Of a stretch of DNA of 64,000 nucleotides, positions 55,681 through 64,000 are shown piece after piece. Position 1 is the stretch's first letter. The number at the start of each line of letters is the position of its first letter. The stretch spans positions 1 to 64,000 of the forward strand of contig JAIXYP010000045.1 of the NCBI GenBank assembly GCA_027490155.1, written 5' to 3'. Origin of the DNA: Cytophagaceae bacterium (GTDB taxonomy: Bacteria > Bacteroidota > Bacteroidia > Cytophagales > Flexibacteraceae). The position numbers were made by a program, and so were the translations under genes. A model generated the notes under the pieces. That model had not been told where the DNA came from. It worked only from the letters and a program-made list of their open reading frames with translations, and ran no database searches.

Positions 55681-56589
55681 ATGGGATACCAGAATCGTGC
55701 CCGGACCACCTTTGGCGGGCATCCTAACCTAAGCCACTTGGCACACCTATCAGGCCTCTTTCGGTATCTTTTGCTTCGGCTGACGCTTATGACAGGGGTT
55801 GTGTTAGCGGTTGGCCTAGGCTGTCCGTCAGCATGGGCCCAAACGGACAAAGGAATTCCTGATGCGCCACAACCCCAACGGTTGGTCAACGATATGGCTG
55901 GGCTGTTGTCACCAGATGAAGTAGCCACCCTAGAGCAAAAACTAGTTACTTTCTTCGACAGCACAAGCAACCAAGTATCGGTAGTCACTGTCCAGACCCT
56001 TGGTGACTATGAGGTAGCAGACTTTGCACAACGCCTTGGCCAGAAGTGGGGCATTGGCCGCAAGGACCGCAATAATGGTGTCCTGATTCTGATCTCGGTT
56101 GATGAGCGTAAGATGACCATCCAGACAGGATTTGGGCTCGAGGCAGTGCTCCCAGATCATATATGTGCGAGAATCATAAGGGGAGTCTTGTCGCCTGCCT
56201 TCAAACGTAAGGCCTACTATCAAGGTCTCGATGAGGCAACCAGCGAGATTATGGCCCGTGCCAGAGGCGAGTATAACGAACCAACCCCACGTAAGTCAAA
56301 ACGTGGTGGCAAGGGCATCTGGACGATTTTGATAATCTTTTTGGGAGTCTTGGTCTATATCATCTACCGGGCGTCGAAAGGTGGTGGTGGCCGCGGTGGC
56401 AATGGTAGCTTTGACGACTTTAGCCGAGGCATGGGGCCGTTCTTGCTCGGTACTGCCCTCGGAAGCCTAGGTGGTGGACGTCGTGGTGGCGGCGGCTTTG
56501 GTGGTTTTGGCGGTGGAAGTGGCGGCGGCGGTTTCGGCGGCTTTGGCGGTGGTAGTTTTGGTGGCGGTGGTGCTAGTGGTGACTGGTAA
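55681..56589 (+). CDS. Membrane-anchored TPM-domain protein with glycine-rich tail
   Basis: The ATG at 55681 gives 302 residues; a TTG at 55660 and an ATG deeper in the hydrophobic segment (TLMTGVVLAVGLG) are alternatives. A signal segment ends at AWAQ. The TPM domain follows (VNDMAGLLSPDEVATLEQKL, VVTVQTLGDYEVADFAQRLGQKWGIG, RNNGVLILISVDERKMTIQTGFGLEAVLPD), then a basic stretch, one membrane span (WTILIIFLGVLVYIIY) and a tail dominated by Gly with Phe and Ser. This is the YgcG/LemA-partner type. Function is unknown. Confidence 0.88.
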   Translation: MGYQNRARTTFGGHPNLSHLAHLSGLFRYLLLRLTLMTGVVLAVGLGCPSAWAQTDKGIPDAPQPQRLVNDMAGLLSPDEVATLEQKLVTFFDSTSNQVSVVTVQTLGDYEVADFAQRLGQKWGIGRKDRNNGVLILISVDERKMTIQTGFGLEAVLPDHICARIIRGVLSPAFKRKAYYQGLDEATSEIMARARGEYNEPTPRKSKRGGKGIWTILIIFLGVLVYIIYRASKGGGGRGGNGSFDDFSRGMGPFLLGTALGSLGGGRRGGGGFGGFGGGSGGGGFGGFGGGSFGGGGASGDW

Positions 56590-56594
56590 GTCCG

Positions 56595-56602
56595 TATCTT
56601 TG
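56595..56602 (+). promoter_or_regulatory. -7 box for the LpoA-like gene
   Basis: TATCTTTG is an exact TAnnTTTG match directly after the preceding stop codon; it supports the ATG at 56725 or the earlier one at 56647 region with a leader of at least 40 nt. Confidence 0.5.
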
Positions 56603-56724
56603 AGTCAATTTATGGTCCTTTTTGGCTAAGTCTGAATCCTGTGTATATGTCTAGTTGTTGTCCATCTCGAGTTCGTCATTTCCATGCCAATGACAGATCT
56701 GCCAATAGGCTCAACTTCAGACCA

Positions 56725-58455
56725 ATGACCCAACTGATTATTTCTGGTAGCACTAGGTCCATTTTTCGGCTATTTTTAACCATTGTCGGATTCAGTTTAT
56801 TGGTTTCCCAAGTAACAGCGCATCCATCAAAGGACAAAGTTCAAACCCTAACGGTACGATCTAGTCAGCCTAAAGAGAATCCGTTAGAGACGCTCTACGT
56901 CGAGGCCCAAGCTGGCCATTGGCCTTTTGTGGAAGGATTGGCTAAGGGCATTGCGGCCCCGATTGGCAAACAGAATAATTATAGCCCGTATGCCGAGTGG
57001 TACCTAGGCTTGGCGCATCACCATAGGGCACAGCCAGAAGATGCCTATATGTGGTTCTGGCAGGCTTATCAGAACGCTAAGGATAAGGAAAATAAAGCCG
57101 AGCTTAGCCTTTGGTGTGCACAGTCTGCCCTAAGTTCTGGGATGTATGCCAAGGCCTATGCCTATCAGGCAGGAAACACAAATGCAGAGCTTAGCAAATG
57201 GGCTAGTACTGTACGTGCTGATCTGGTCCGGATCGCCACGATAGATACACTTCTCGGTATCAGGTCCCTGTACCCAGACGATCGTGTTTTTGCCAAGATG
57301 GTTGTCAAACGCTTGCTCTTGCCCCGTAACAAAGCGCTGTATGACCAGCAAGCCCAGCAGCTCATCAGCCAATACCAATTCTCTGACCTTGGTGATGCCC
57401 CTGCCGAAGCTGGCGAAATCCAGGTAGTGGTTTTATTGCCTTTAGGGATCAATAAAAATGACGTTCGGCAGACCCCTCGGCCTAATCAGCCATGGCTTGA
57501 TTTGTACGAAGGGCTTGCCCTTGCTAACTGTCATCTTGCAGATAGTGGTGTGAAACTTAATCTGCACATTTATGATGTTAAAAAGGCGTTTGGTTGGCAG
57601 GACTATTTGCTGACAATGAATGAGTTTGAAGGGGCAGATCTGATCATTGGCCCAGTCATCAAACAAGGGAGTGCCGAGATGGCCGTCTATGCCCAGCAGC
57701 ATAAAATACTGATGCTGAATCCGATCACCAACAAGGTGCATTGGTCTAAGGATAATCCCTATGCTTGGCTATCCGAGCCTGATGCCAACCAAGTCGGGAC
57801 ACTACTTGCGGCCCAGGCTGCCCAGATATTGCCTACAAAAAAGGTGGCCATTATTTACGGTCCAACACTAGAGGACTCGACAATGGCAGCGGGCTATAAG
57901 GAAGTGATGGAAGGTATCGGCGCTAAGATTGTGTTGAACCACAAGGTTGGTAAAAATTCGGCTGCCAATCTGCCTAAGTTTCTGCTACAGAGTAAGATCG
58001 ACTCCACTGGTCACATTTTTGCTCCCAATGACGAAGAGATCGTAAAAGTTCAGCTGCCTAGCTCCATGTCCATCCTCAAGATTAAGGCACCTGTCCTGAC
58101 TTATGGTGAGTGGCTCAATGCGCCCAATGCCAACCTCCAGATGTACGAAAGGCTAAAGTACTATATGGTAGAGCCACACCTATTGTCCTCTATCAACCCT
58201 GCTGTAACTGCCTTCAACAGGGCCTACGCCAAAAAGACCTATATCTGGCCCAGTACTATCGCTGGGCAAGGATACGAGGCCCTGATGTACTTCGGGCTCA
58301 ATACTGGGCTTAGGACTATCGCACCTACGGACTTTAGTAGCATGTCCCAAACTGGCGTTTTAGGTGGATGTTTCAACTATAGCAAGGGCAACGCCAATAG
58401 CTGTATCCCTATCTATCGCATAAAGGATCTAGTCCTGGAACGAGTTGATCGATAG
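56725..58455 (+). CDS. LpoA-like protein: TPR-type helices plus periplasmic-binding fold
   Basis: The ATG at 56725 gives 576 residues with a signal peptide (SIFRLFLTIVGFSLLVSQVTA); the frame is open back to 56641. A helical, TPR-like part (about 50-230) is followed by a type I periplasmic-binding fold: IQVVVLLPLGIN, DLYEGLALANCHLADSGVKLNLHIYD, ADLIIGPVIKQGSAEMAVYAQQHKILMLNPITN and KKVAIIYGP. This resembles LpoA and the related Bacteroidota substrate-binding-like proteins, which are thought to act in peptidoglycan synthesis rather than transport. No ABC transporter genes are near. A LysM domain often fused in this phylum is absent. Confidence 0.75.
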   Translation: MTQLIISGSTRSIFRLFLTIVGFSLLVSQVTAHPSKDKVQTLTVRSSQPKENPLETLYVEAQAGHWPFVEGLAKGIAAPIGKQNNYSPYAEWYLGLAHHHRAQPEDAYMWFWQAYQNAKDKENKAELSLWCAQSALSSGMYAKAYAYQAGNTNAELSKWASTVRADLVRIATIDTLLGIRSLYPDDRVFAKMVVKRLLLPRNKALYDQQAQQLISQYQFSDLGDAPAEAGEIQVVVLLPLGINKNDVRQTPRPNQPWLDLYEGLALANCHLADSGVKLNLHIYDVKKAFGWQDYLLTMNEFEGADLIIGPVIKQGSAEMAVYAQQHKILMLNPITNKVHWSKDNPYAWLSEPDANQVGTLLAAQAAQILPTKKVAIIYGPTLEDSTMAAGYKEVMEGIGAKIVLNHKVGKNSAANLPKFLLQSKIDSTGHIFAPNDEEIVKVQLPSSMSILKIKAPVLTYGEWLNAPNANLQMYERLKYYMVEPHLLSSINPAVTAFNRAYAKKTYIWPSTIAGQGYEALMYFGLNTGLRTIAPTDFSSMSQTGVLGGCFNYSKGNANSCIPIYRIKDLVLERVDR

Positions 58456-58510
58456 GATTAAACAGAGCCTGCCTTTAATACAATTGACAATACCGGATTG
58501 GGTAAACGCA

Positions 58511-59875
58511 CTAACTTTTCTTGAGTGCCGCAGCGTAAACCTCAAGGCAGCGTTTGCGTGCTTCCTCGTGGATGACGATGGGACGTGGATAGCGAAAAGG
58601 ATCCTGAAACTCGGGTACCCAGCGGCGGATGTAGCGCAGGTCTTTGTCGAACTTTTCAGTCTGGAGCGTGGGGTTGAAGACGCGGAAGTATGGTGCAGCA
58701 TCACAACCACTGCCAGCCGCCCACTGCCAGCCGCCATTGTTAGATCCTAGGTCAAAGTCCAGTAGTTTTTTGGCAAAGTAGGCCTCACCCCAGCGCCAGT
58801 CGATCAGCAGGTGTTTACACAAGAAACTGGCGACGATCATCCTGACGCGATTGTGCATAAAGCCGGTAGTGTTGAGCTCGCGCATGCCAGCATCGACAAT
58901 GGGATAGCCCGTTTGTCCTTCGGTCCAGGCCCTGAATTCCGCCTCGTTATTGCGCCACTTGATCAGGTCATAATCGGCTTTAAAGGCCTTGCCCTCGCCC
59001 ACCCGAGGGAAGTGGTGCAGGATGTTGAAATAGAAATCACGCCAAGCGAGCTCGTTAAGGAACGTATCACTATTGGCTTGAGCCAACTTAGCCAACTGAC
59101 GGATGCTGATGGTGCCAAAGCGGAGGTGTACTCCTAGCCGTGAGGTAGCGGGTAAGGAGGGGAAATTGCGTTTATCGGCGTAGGCTTGCAATAACTCGGT
59201 ATGCACCGTTGGTGGTGGTAGTTCGATTGTAGTGCAGGCAAAACCCATTGATGCTAGGGTTGGGAGCGGCAATGGGTCTTGTTGATGCAGTAGCCCAAAA
59301 TACTTTTCTGTCGGGTACGGCTTGAGCATGTAGGGCGTCAACTTATCGCGCCATTTGCGGCTGTATGGGGTGAAGACGGTGTAGGGCGTACCAGTGTTGC
59401 TCAATACTTCGTTTTGCTCGAGCAGAGTTTGGTCCTTGTAGCTGAACCATGCTGCGTTACGGCTAGCCCAGTTTTCCTCTTGTGTGGCGTCCCGTTGTAA
59501 AGAATAGGGCTCATAGTCTCGGTTGACGAATACTGCCTTAACATCATACCGCCGGTGCCAGTGGTTTTGGGCGTCTTCCACAGTGCCGTAAAAGACATCT
59601 AGCGTTGCTCCTTGGCCCAACAGTTGGGCCTGAATGGCTGTTAAGGCATTATGGATGAAGGTTACTCGCGCATCGGTTTTGTCGTCCAGCAGGTCAAGGA
59701 TTGCCCTATCAAACACAAAGGCTAACTGTACTTTTAGGCTATGTTGCTTTGCATATCGTTGGGCATAATACAGCGCTGCTTGGTCGGTTAGCCGCAGGTC
59801 CCGGCGGAGCCAGACAATTACAACTTGGGCCTTAGATAGTGTAGCGGTAGCAGGATGAGGGGACGTGGTGGTCAT
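58511..59875 (-). CDS. phrB: Deoxyribodipyrimidine photolyase (cryptochrome/photolyase family)
   Basis: The 454-residue protein has the N-terminal Rossmann-like antenna domain (VIVWLRRDLRLTDQAAL) and the FAD-binding helical domain with SRLGVHLRFGTIS, ELAWRDFYFNILHHFP, WRNNEAEFRAWTEGQTGYPIVDAGMRELNTTGFMHNR and the ending DLGSNNGGWQWAAGSGCDAAPYFRVFNP, as in class I CPD photolyases. It repairs UV-induced pyrimidine dimers using light. A cryptochrome role cannot be excluded from sequence alone. Confidence 0.92.
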   Translation of the reverse strand: MTTTSPHPATATLSKAQVVIVWLRRDLRLTDQAALYYAQRYAKQHSLKVQLAFVFDRAILDLLDDKTDARVTFIHNALTAIQAQLLGQGATLDVFYGTVEDAQNHWHRRYDVKAVFVNRDYEPYSLQRDATQEENWASRNAAWFSYKDQTLLEQNEVLSNTGTPYTVFTPYSRKWRDKLTPYMLKPYPTEKYFGLLHQQDPLPLPTLASMGFACTTIELPPPTVHTELLQAYADKRNFPSLPATSRLGVHLRFGTISIRQLAKLAQANSDTFLNELAWRDFYFNILHHFPRVGEGKAFKADYDLIKWRNNEAEFRAWTEGQTGYPIVDAGMRELNTTGFMHNRVRMIVASFLCKHLLIDWRWGEAYFAKKLLDFDLGSNNGGWQWAAGSGCDAAPYFRVFNPTLQTEKFDKDLRYIRRWVPEFQDPFRYPRPIVIHEEARKRCLEVYAAALKKS

Positions 59876-60072
59876 GATTTGGGTAACAAGGCCTTGGGGC
59901 GGATTGTTTGCCTAGTCACTGGGCTTAGCAAGCTTGTATGGCTATCAGCTCAGGATAGTATTTGGCCTGTAACTAGGCTCCTTGACCGATGATTTGACCT
60001 TATCTTGCGCATGGTTGTCCTATTGGACTCCTTTACTCCCCATTCAATCCACCAAGACCCCTACCTATATAT

Positions 60073-60873
60073 ATGTACCAACAACTAACCTACGTCCTGC
60101 ACCCAGAGATCACTGGTTTGCTGACGATCACACTCAACCGACCAGAGTCCTACAATGCCATTAACCAACAGATCAGCCAAGAGCTGATTGATGCCTTAAA
60201 ACAAGCTGCCAAGGATCCAGCTGTTCGGGTGGTTGTCCTTACAGGGGCTGGCAAGGCCTTTTGCAGTGGTCAGGATCTGAAGGAGGTGCGCGAAAATACT
60301 GCTTCAGGGGCCAAACGCTCTTTGGCTGATAGCCTGCACTCGCGGTATAACCCCATCATCCGGGCCATGCGTTCGATGCCTAAGCCCATCATCGGGCAAA
60401 TCAATGGGGTAGCTGCTGGGGCTGGGGCTAGCTTAGCCTTGGCATGTGATATGATCATTGCAGCAGACCACGCCACCTTTATCGAGATCTTTATCAACAT
60501 TGGTCTGGTGCCCGACAGTGGTAGCTCCTACTTCTTGCCTAGGATCATCGGTCAGGCGCGTGCGTTTGAGCTTTGTACTTTGGGGTCGAAGGTATCTGCA
60601 GCGGAGGCCTTGACAATGGGGCTGATCAACCGATGTGTTCCAGCAGACAAATTAGAGGAAACCACCCTAGCTATGGCTACCCAATATGCACAGTCCCCAA
60701 CGATGGCAATAGGGCTCATCAAGCGGATGCTTAATAAGGCAGCCACCAATGACCTCGATCAGCAGCTGGACTATGAGGCGTATTGCCAAGAGATTGCTGG
60801 CCGAAGTGAGGACTATGCGGAAGGTGTTGCATCCTTCATCGAGAAGCGCAAACCTGTTTTCAAAGGAAAATAG
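60073..60873 (+). CDS. Enoyl-CoA hydratase/isomerase family protein (PaaG-like)
   Basis: The 266-residue crotonase-fold protein has the CoA-binding and oxyanion-hole segments LTGAGKAFCSGQDLKEV and GQINGVAAGAGASLALACD, and IFINIGLVPDSGSSYFLPRIIG with Asp in place of the hydratase Glu, the arrangement of PaaG-type epoxyphenylacetyl-CoA isomerases. No other phenylacetate genes are adjacent, so the substrate is uncertain. It is followed by a terminator. Confidence 0.85.
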   Translation: MYQQLTYVLHPEITGLLTITLNRPESYNAINQQISQELIDALKQAAKDPAVRVVVLTGAGKAFCSGQDLKEVRENTASGAKRSLADSLHSRYNPIIRAMRSMPKPIIGQINGVAAGAGASLALACDMIIAADHATFIEIFINIGLVPDSGSSYFLPRIIGQARAFELCTLGSKVSAAEALTMGLINRCVPADKLEETTLAMATQYAQSPTMAIGLIKRMLNKAATNDLDQQLDYEAYCQEIAGRSEDYAEGVASFIEKRKPVFKGK

Positions 60874-60905
60874 GCCACAAAAGCTCAGATAACTGACAAT
60901 GTAAG

Positions 60906-60934
60906 ATCCTGACCAGTAATGGTCAGGATTTTTT
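60906..60934 (+). terminator. Terminator after the PaaG-like gene
   Basis: A 9-bp stem ATCCTGACC / GGTCAGGAT (60906-60914 with 60921-60929), 6-nt loop, followed by TTTTT. Confidence 0.88.
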
Positions 60935-61511
60935 ATGCCTTAGTGGGTCAAGGTGTAAACCAGATTCAGGATACGAGGAGCAAGTTCTGACTAAAATCGG
61001 ATGTTAGTTTGATGTAAGTTTTAGTTAAAAAAGTTAAGTTATGTGGTTTAATGTCTAGGTTTATGGCTCTATAGCCACACGCTATAGGTGAACATAATCT
61101 GGCCTTATCTAAGCAATTGTGTTAATAATTTATCGTAAGTATCTGATATTAAGTTGATTGAATTTTAATATATGTTTTGCCTCCTCAAGCGCGAATTCCA
61201 GCCAATAAATACCTTAAAATACGTAAAAAGAAAATTTTACCGCCTAAAATGTGGATATACGAGATATAATGTCTCCATAATGGCGGTTTATGTGTATAAA
61301 ATTTGGCAAATACCGCTATTTGACTCACTTTGTGAATGCTGAAAAACTTGCCTGTGTAATATTTTTGCTAAAATAATTGCAGAATAAATTCTTTGCCTCA
61401 TCTTTGTGTCGTCAAACGGCCACAACAACCCCAGGTTAAATGACATCACATTAAGGAGAGACCCCTCAGACTCTTGATGTAAGTATTTCCCACAAATCTT
61501 AGTACAAGTAC
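60935..61511. other. AT-rich intergenic region with a promoter
   Basis: About 580 nt, clearly richer in A and T than the coding flanks. The only recognised element is the promoter at 61377-61406. Confidence 0.4.
61377..61406 (+). promoter_or_regulatory. Promoter of the 61512 gene
   Basis: TTG (61377-61379), exactly 19 nt, CATCTTTG (61399-61406), one mismatch from TAnnTTTG. The leader to the ATG would be about 100 nt. Confidence 0.6.
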
Positions 61512-62975
61512 ATGAATACCTTCACACTTCGCATTTTCTTTACAGTTCTCTTCTCGTTGCTCGGGTCGCTTGCCTTTGGCGCTGCGACTTATGCCGAGAA
61601 CTTCACGGCCTATGCCAACCGGGACGAGTCTTTCAAGTTCGGATATCTATACCAGCAAGCGGTTATTGTTTCTACAGGTGGCATCACAGGCAAGACCGTT
61701 CGTGTTGGTCCACTCTCAAATCCTGCTAGCCCTGCCATTTTCCAGACTGGCTGGATCAAACTGACTGGCAACAATACCATCTCGTTCGATCACAAGGTCA
61801 ATGGTATGTCTTCAAGCCCAATCCTGAATGTTACCTTGGTTGACATCAATAGTGCAGTATCAACCTTGACAGGTGGTACAATTGCCTACACCAATGCTAA
61901 CGTAAGGAATACCACCTTGAGCCTTGGAACTAGCCGCATTGGTTGGTACAAAATCAGGTTTGCCTTCTCTGGCACCGGAGGAAGTACCATCGCGTTACTA
62001 GACAACATTACAAGCAATATCAATGCTGCCTCGGTGACCAGCAGCAGTACCAAGCTGGCTGACCTTGGCATTACCACCTCATTGGACAAAGCCACCTATA
62101 CAGTAGGTCAGACAGCTATCATGACCATCAATGTGGTTAGTGCTGGCCCAGACGTTGCCGAGTCAGCCAAGATGGCGCTAAACGTGCCATCTGGAATGAC
62201 CGTGGAAAATGTCGCTTTCAATAACGTTTCTGGCTCGTATGATGCCCTCAATAAGGTCATCACTTTCAACAACATCAATAACGGGGTCTCTGGTACAGTG
62301 ACCGTATCTGCGAAAGCTGTAACAGCCGGAAACTTCAACTTCGGTGCAGCTACCTCTGGTTTCCCCTTTATGACGGATCAGACGGACGCTAACAATAGCA
62401 GTAATAATTCCACAAAGATCGAAAATGTCGTTTTGCCGGTAGAGTTTGCCCATTTCAGCGCAACCAATGCCAAAGAAGGTGTAAACCTGACCTGGAAAAC
62501 GGCCATGGAAAAAAATGCTGCCCAGTTCAACGTTATGTTCAGTAAGGATGGCAAGTCGTTTAGCCTTGTTGGTACGGTACCTGCCGTCGGCAACTCGACC
62601 ACATTGCAGGTTTATAGCTTTATCCATGCAGAGAAGATCAGTGCCGAAGGTTACTACCAGATCGTTGAGGTTGACTTTGACGGTAGCAAAACATATAGCC
62701 CAAAGATTGTGGTGACCCCAAGTGCAGCCTTTACCACTAGTAATGTGTTAGTTACTGCCTATCCGAACCCAACGCAGGCTGTAATTAACTTGACGATCGA
62801 GGGGGAACAACTTTCTGGTAGCCTTATGTTGTACAGCTCTAGCGGAGTGGCTCAGACAGTAACCTTTGACGATCTAGGCATTAAAAACTACCGGGCCGAC
62901 CTAAGTCACCTGCCAACTGGTGCTTATTATCTGGTGGTACCTGGTTCTAGGGCCGTTAAGGTTATCAAAAATTAA
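61512..62975 (+). CDS. Secreted DUF11-like protein with T9SS type A sorting domain
   Basis: The 487-residue protein has a signal peptide (IFFTVLFSLLGSLAFGAA), a beta-rich N-terminal region, a DUF11/CARDB-like module (about 178-300, with TYTVGQTAIMTINVVSAGPDVAES), a segment LPVEFAHFSATNAKEGVNLTWKTAMEKNAAQFNV common before sorting domains in this phylum, and the T9SS domain (TAYPNPTQAVINLTIEG, LSHLPTGAYYLVV, ending KVIKN). It would be exported and anchored at the cell surface. Binding partner unknown. Confidence 0.87.
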   Translation: MNTFTLRIFFTVLFSLLGSLAFGAATYAENFTAYANRDESFKFGYLYQQAVIVSTGGITGKTVRVGPLSNPASPAIFQTGWIKLTGNNTISFDHKVNGMSSSPILNVTLVDINSAVSTLTGGTIAYTNANVRNTTLSLGTSRIGWYKIRFAFSGTGGSTIALLDNITSNINAASVTSSSTKLADLGITTSLDKATYTVGQTAIMTINVVSAGPDVAESAKMALNVPSGMTVENVAFNNVSGSYDALNKVITFNNINNGVSGTVTVSAKAVTAGNFNFGAATSGFPFMTDQTDANNSSNNSTKIENVVLPVEFAHFSATNAKEGVNLTWKTAMEKNAAQFNVMFSKDGKSFSLVGTVPAVGNSTTLQVYSFIHAEKISAEGYYQIVEVDFDGSKTYSPKIVVTPSAAFTTSNVLVTAYPNPTQAVINLTIEGEQLSGSLMLYSSSGVAQTVTFDDLGIKNYRADLSHLPTGAYYLVVPGSRAVKVIKN

Positions 62976-63122
62976 AAAAAATTCAAACGGAGAGCATTTT
63001 ATTTAACAAACTGAAGGCTACCCTAACAAAGATACTGATTCGCCCAAGCATGGGCGCTCGATAAGTGGAGTAAGGACAGATTGGGTATAAGAAATAGGTA
63101 TATTTTTTTCGATGAATCTGAC
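62976..63122. other. Short gene-free stretch
   Basis: No feature seen between the T9SS cargo gene and the small-RNA promoter; no clear terminator follows 62975 apart from an A/T run. Confidence 0.3.
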
Positions 63123-63151
63123 TTGCCTTTTGCGTTTTTCGTTTACCTTTG
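63123..63151 (+). promoter_or_regulatory. Promoter of the candidate small RNA
   Basis: TTG (63123-63125), 18 nt, TACCTTTG (63144-63151): an exact -7 box with near-ideal spacing and no coding gene downstream on this strand. Confidence 0.65.
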
Positions 63152-63157
63152 TAGCCT

Positions 63158-63275
63158 GACATCAGTCAAAAGACATTGGCAAAAGCAGCATAAACGCGCT
63201 GCCTAGCTGCAAGACCAATAGATTGGGTTTTAGAAATCGGCAGGCTATCTTTTTTGAGGATGGCTTGCTTTTTTG
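63158..63275 (+). ncRNA. Candidate small RNA of about 120 nt
   Basis: A promoter of the phylum type ends at 63151, and a Rho-independent terminator lies at 63240-63275 (10-bp stem with two G-T pairs, 9-nt loop, then TTTTTT). Between them there is no usable start codon on the plus strand. A GCAGC / GCTGC hairpin occurs at 63185-63202. No match to SRP RNA, 6S RNA, RNase P or tRNA features was seen. The minus strand is open for about 65 codons here but has no ATG and no recognised family. The extent is estimated from the promoter and terminator. Confidence 0.5.
63240..63275 (+). terminator. Terminator of the candidate small RNA
   Basis: GCAGGCTATC (63240-63249) pairs with GATGGCTTGC (63259-63268), followed by TTTTTT at 63269-63274. 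Confidence 0.7.
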
Positions 63276-63676
63276 CTTTTAGGCGTTTGCCGAAATTAAC
63301 TTGCTTGGAAAGTTCGTCAATCAATGGCTCGAGAAGGGCATTAATTTGCTTCTCAGGGTCGATTTTGGGCGGTCAAGGTGGCAAATGGGTACAAATGACC
63401 GAAATAACCATAAATGACCACGATTGTTTGAGTTAGCACCAACCGCTTCATTTATCAGGGCCCTAGTTGGCTAGAAATTAAGGCAGACTGTATCATAATC
63501 ACTACTTAGCTGCGTATTACCCCTGATGTCGGTAGCTTGTTGCAAAGAGGCTTATCGGTAAGCCAATCAACTTGTGGCTTAGGGCTATCCTTGACAGGTT
63601 GTACAAAGTGATAATTCTAGTGCTTTATTTGCCATTTTGCTATCAAATTAAACCAGTCCATATAAGTCAGAAGTGA
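63276..63676. other. Gene-free stretch before scpB
   Basis: About 400 nt with no supported gene on either strand. The left 90 nt continue the unexplained minus-strand open frame mentioned for the small RNA. Confidence 0.35.
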
Positions 63677-64000
63677 CTAAGCTTCTTCTTTCGGTCCGAG
63701 CTCCGCATCCTCAGCAATAAAGTCCTTGGGTTGGGGCAGCTCAGTCATGTCCTTGATGCCGAAGTAGTCCATAAATTTTTTGCCGCTGCCATACAACATG
63801 GGCCTGCCTGGTCCGTCGCTTTTGCCACGGATTGCAATCAACTCACGCTCAAGTAATCGTTGGATGGCATAGTCGCTATTGACACCGCGAATGGCTTCGA
63901 TTTGTGATTTGGTGATCGGCTGTTTGTAGGCGATAATGCTAAGGGTCTCGAGAGCGGAAGTGCTCAGGCGTTTTTTGCTTTTGTGTTTTAGTAAGATGGA
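63677..64000 (-). CDS. scpB: SMC-Scp complex subunit ScpB, 5' end beyond window
   Basis: The last 107 residues are present and in frame to the window edge. They show the ScpB winged-helix pattern: STSALETLSIIAYKQPITKS, IEAIRGVNSDYAIQRLLERE, LIAIRGKSDGPGRPMLYGS and FMDYFGIKDMTELPQ, then an acidic tail. ScpB joins ScpA and SMC in the condensin complex that organises and separates chromosomes. Confidence 0.95.
   Translation of the reverse strand, partial: SILLKHKSKKRLSTSALETLSIIAYKQPITKSQIEAIRGVNSDYAIQRLLERELIAIRGKSDGPGRPMLYGSGKKFMDYFGIKDMTELPQPKDFIAEDAELGPKEEA

Noticed and set aside
63158-63275. Signal recognition particle RNA or 6S RNA
   Set aside because: The conserved SRP domain IV motif and a long 6S-like hairpin with central bubble are not visible.

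Overview
The window reads as Bacteroidota chromosome. The support is a SusC/SusD pair, three proteins of the type IX secretion (T9SS) style (two with C-terminal sorting domains), the rpsF-rpsR-rplI order, a tmRNA whose tag ends in YAMAA, and repeated use of the phylum's promoter pattern (TTG, about 19 nt, TAnnTTTG). Base composition is roughly balanced, and no plasmid or phage gene block is visible. The only trace of a mobile element is a worn C-terminal piece of a serine recombinase lying tail to tail with the tmRNA gene.

Layout. 1-11387 (minus) is one uninterrupted frame of at least 3795 codons that runs off the left edge. It encodes a giant secreted protein with FG-GAP repeats, five six-bladed propeller-like blocks and many PKD/Ig-like modules. 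11388-13000 holds its promoter with a cluster of ATATCAY motifs, the recombinase remnant and tmRNA. 13093-15722 has a MarR regulator and a reduced Bat-type pair (BatA plus a BatD/DUF4381-like protein). 16111-19144 has a small Fe-S protein, rpsF-rpsR-rplI, and an ArsR/SRPBCC pair with a symmetric operator candidate. 19297-25342 has a VOC protein, ClpS, phenylalanine hydroxylase, rimP-nusA (without infB after it) and a CrtI-like oxidoreductase. 25558-34862 is a glycan-use locus: a GH31 alpha-glucosidase divergent from SusC-SusD and two secreted accessory proteins. 35251-43515 is a DNA-processing run: SbcD, SbcC and a large Dna2-like nuclease-helicase. 43510-49467 has two glycosyltransferases, bioA and a secreted six-hairpin-like protein. 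50317-62975 holds single genes and small groups: a T9SS cargo protein, a DsbA-like protein, DUF3467, an outer-membrane barrel, LemA plus two TPM-domain proteins, an LpoA-like lipoprotein-activator homologue, photolyase, an enoyl-CoA hydratase and a second T9SS cargo protein. The right end has a candidate small RNA with its own promoter and terminator, and the 3' part of scpB.

How it fits together. Most genes are housekeeping or envelope functions of a free-living, surface-active heterotroph. SusCD/GH31 would import and cleave alpha-glucans. The T9SS cargo and the giant repeat protein would make up part of the cell surface. SbcCD and the Dna2-like enzyme would process DNA ends. The least explained items are the giant propeller protein with its operator cluster, the HEPN-like/nuclease/SF1-helicase fusion, the approximately 120-nt small RNA candidate, and the unclassified 801-residue secreted protein next to bioA. 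I found no clearly new multi-gene system.
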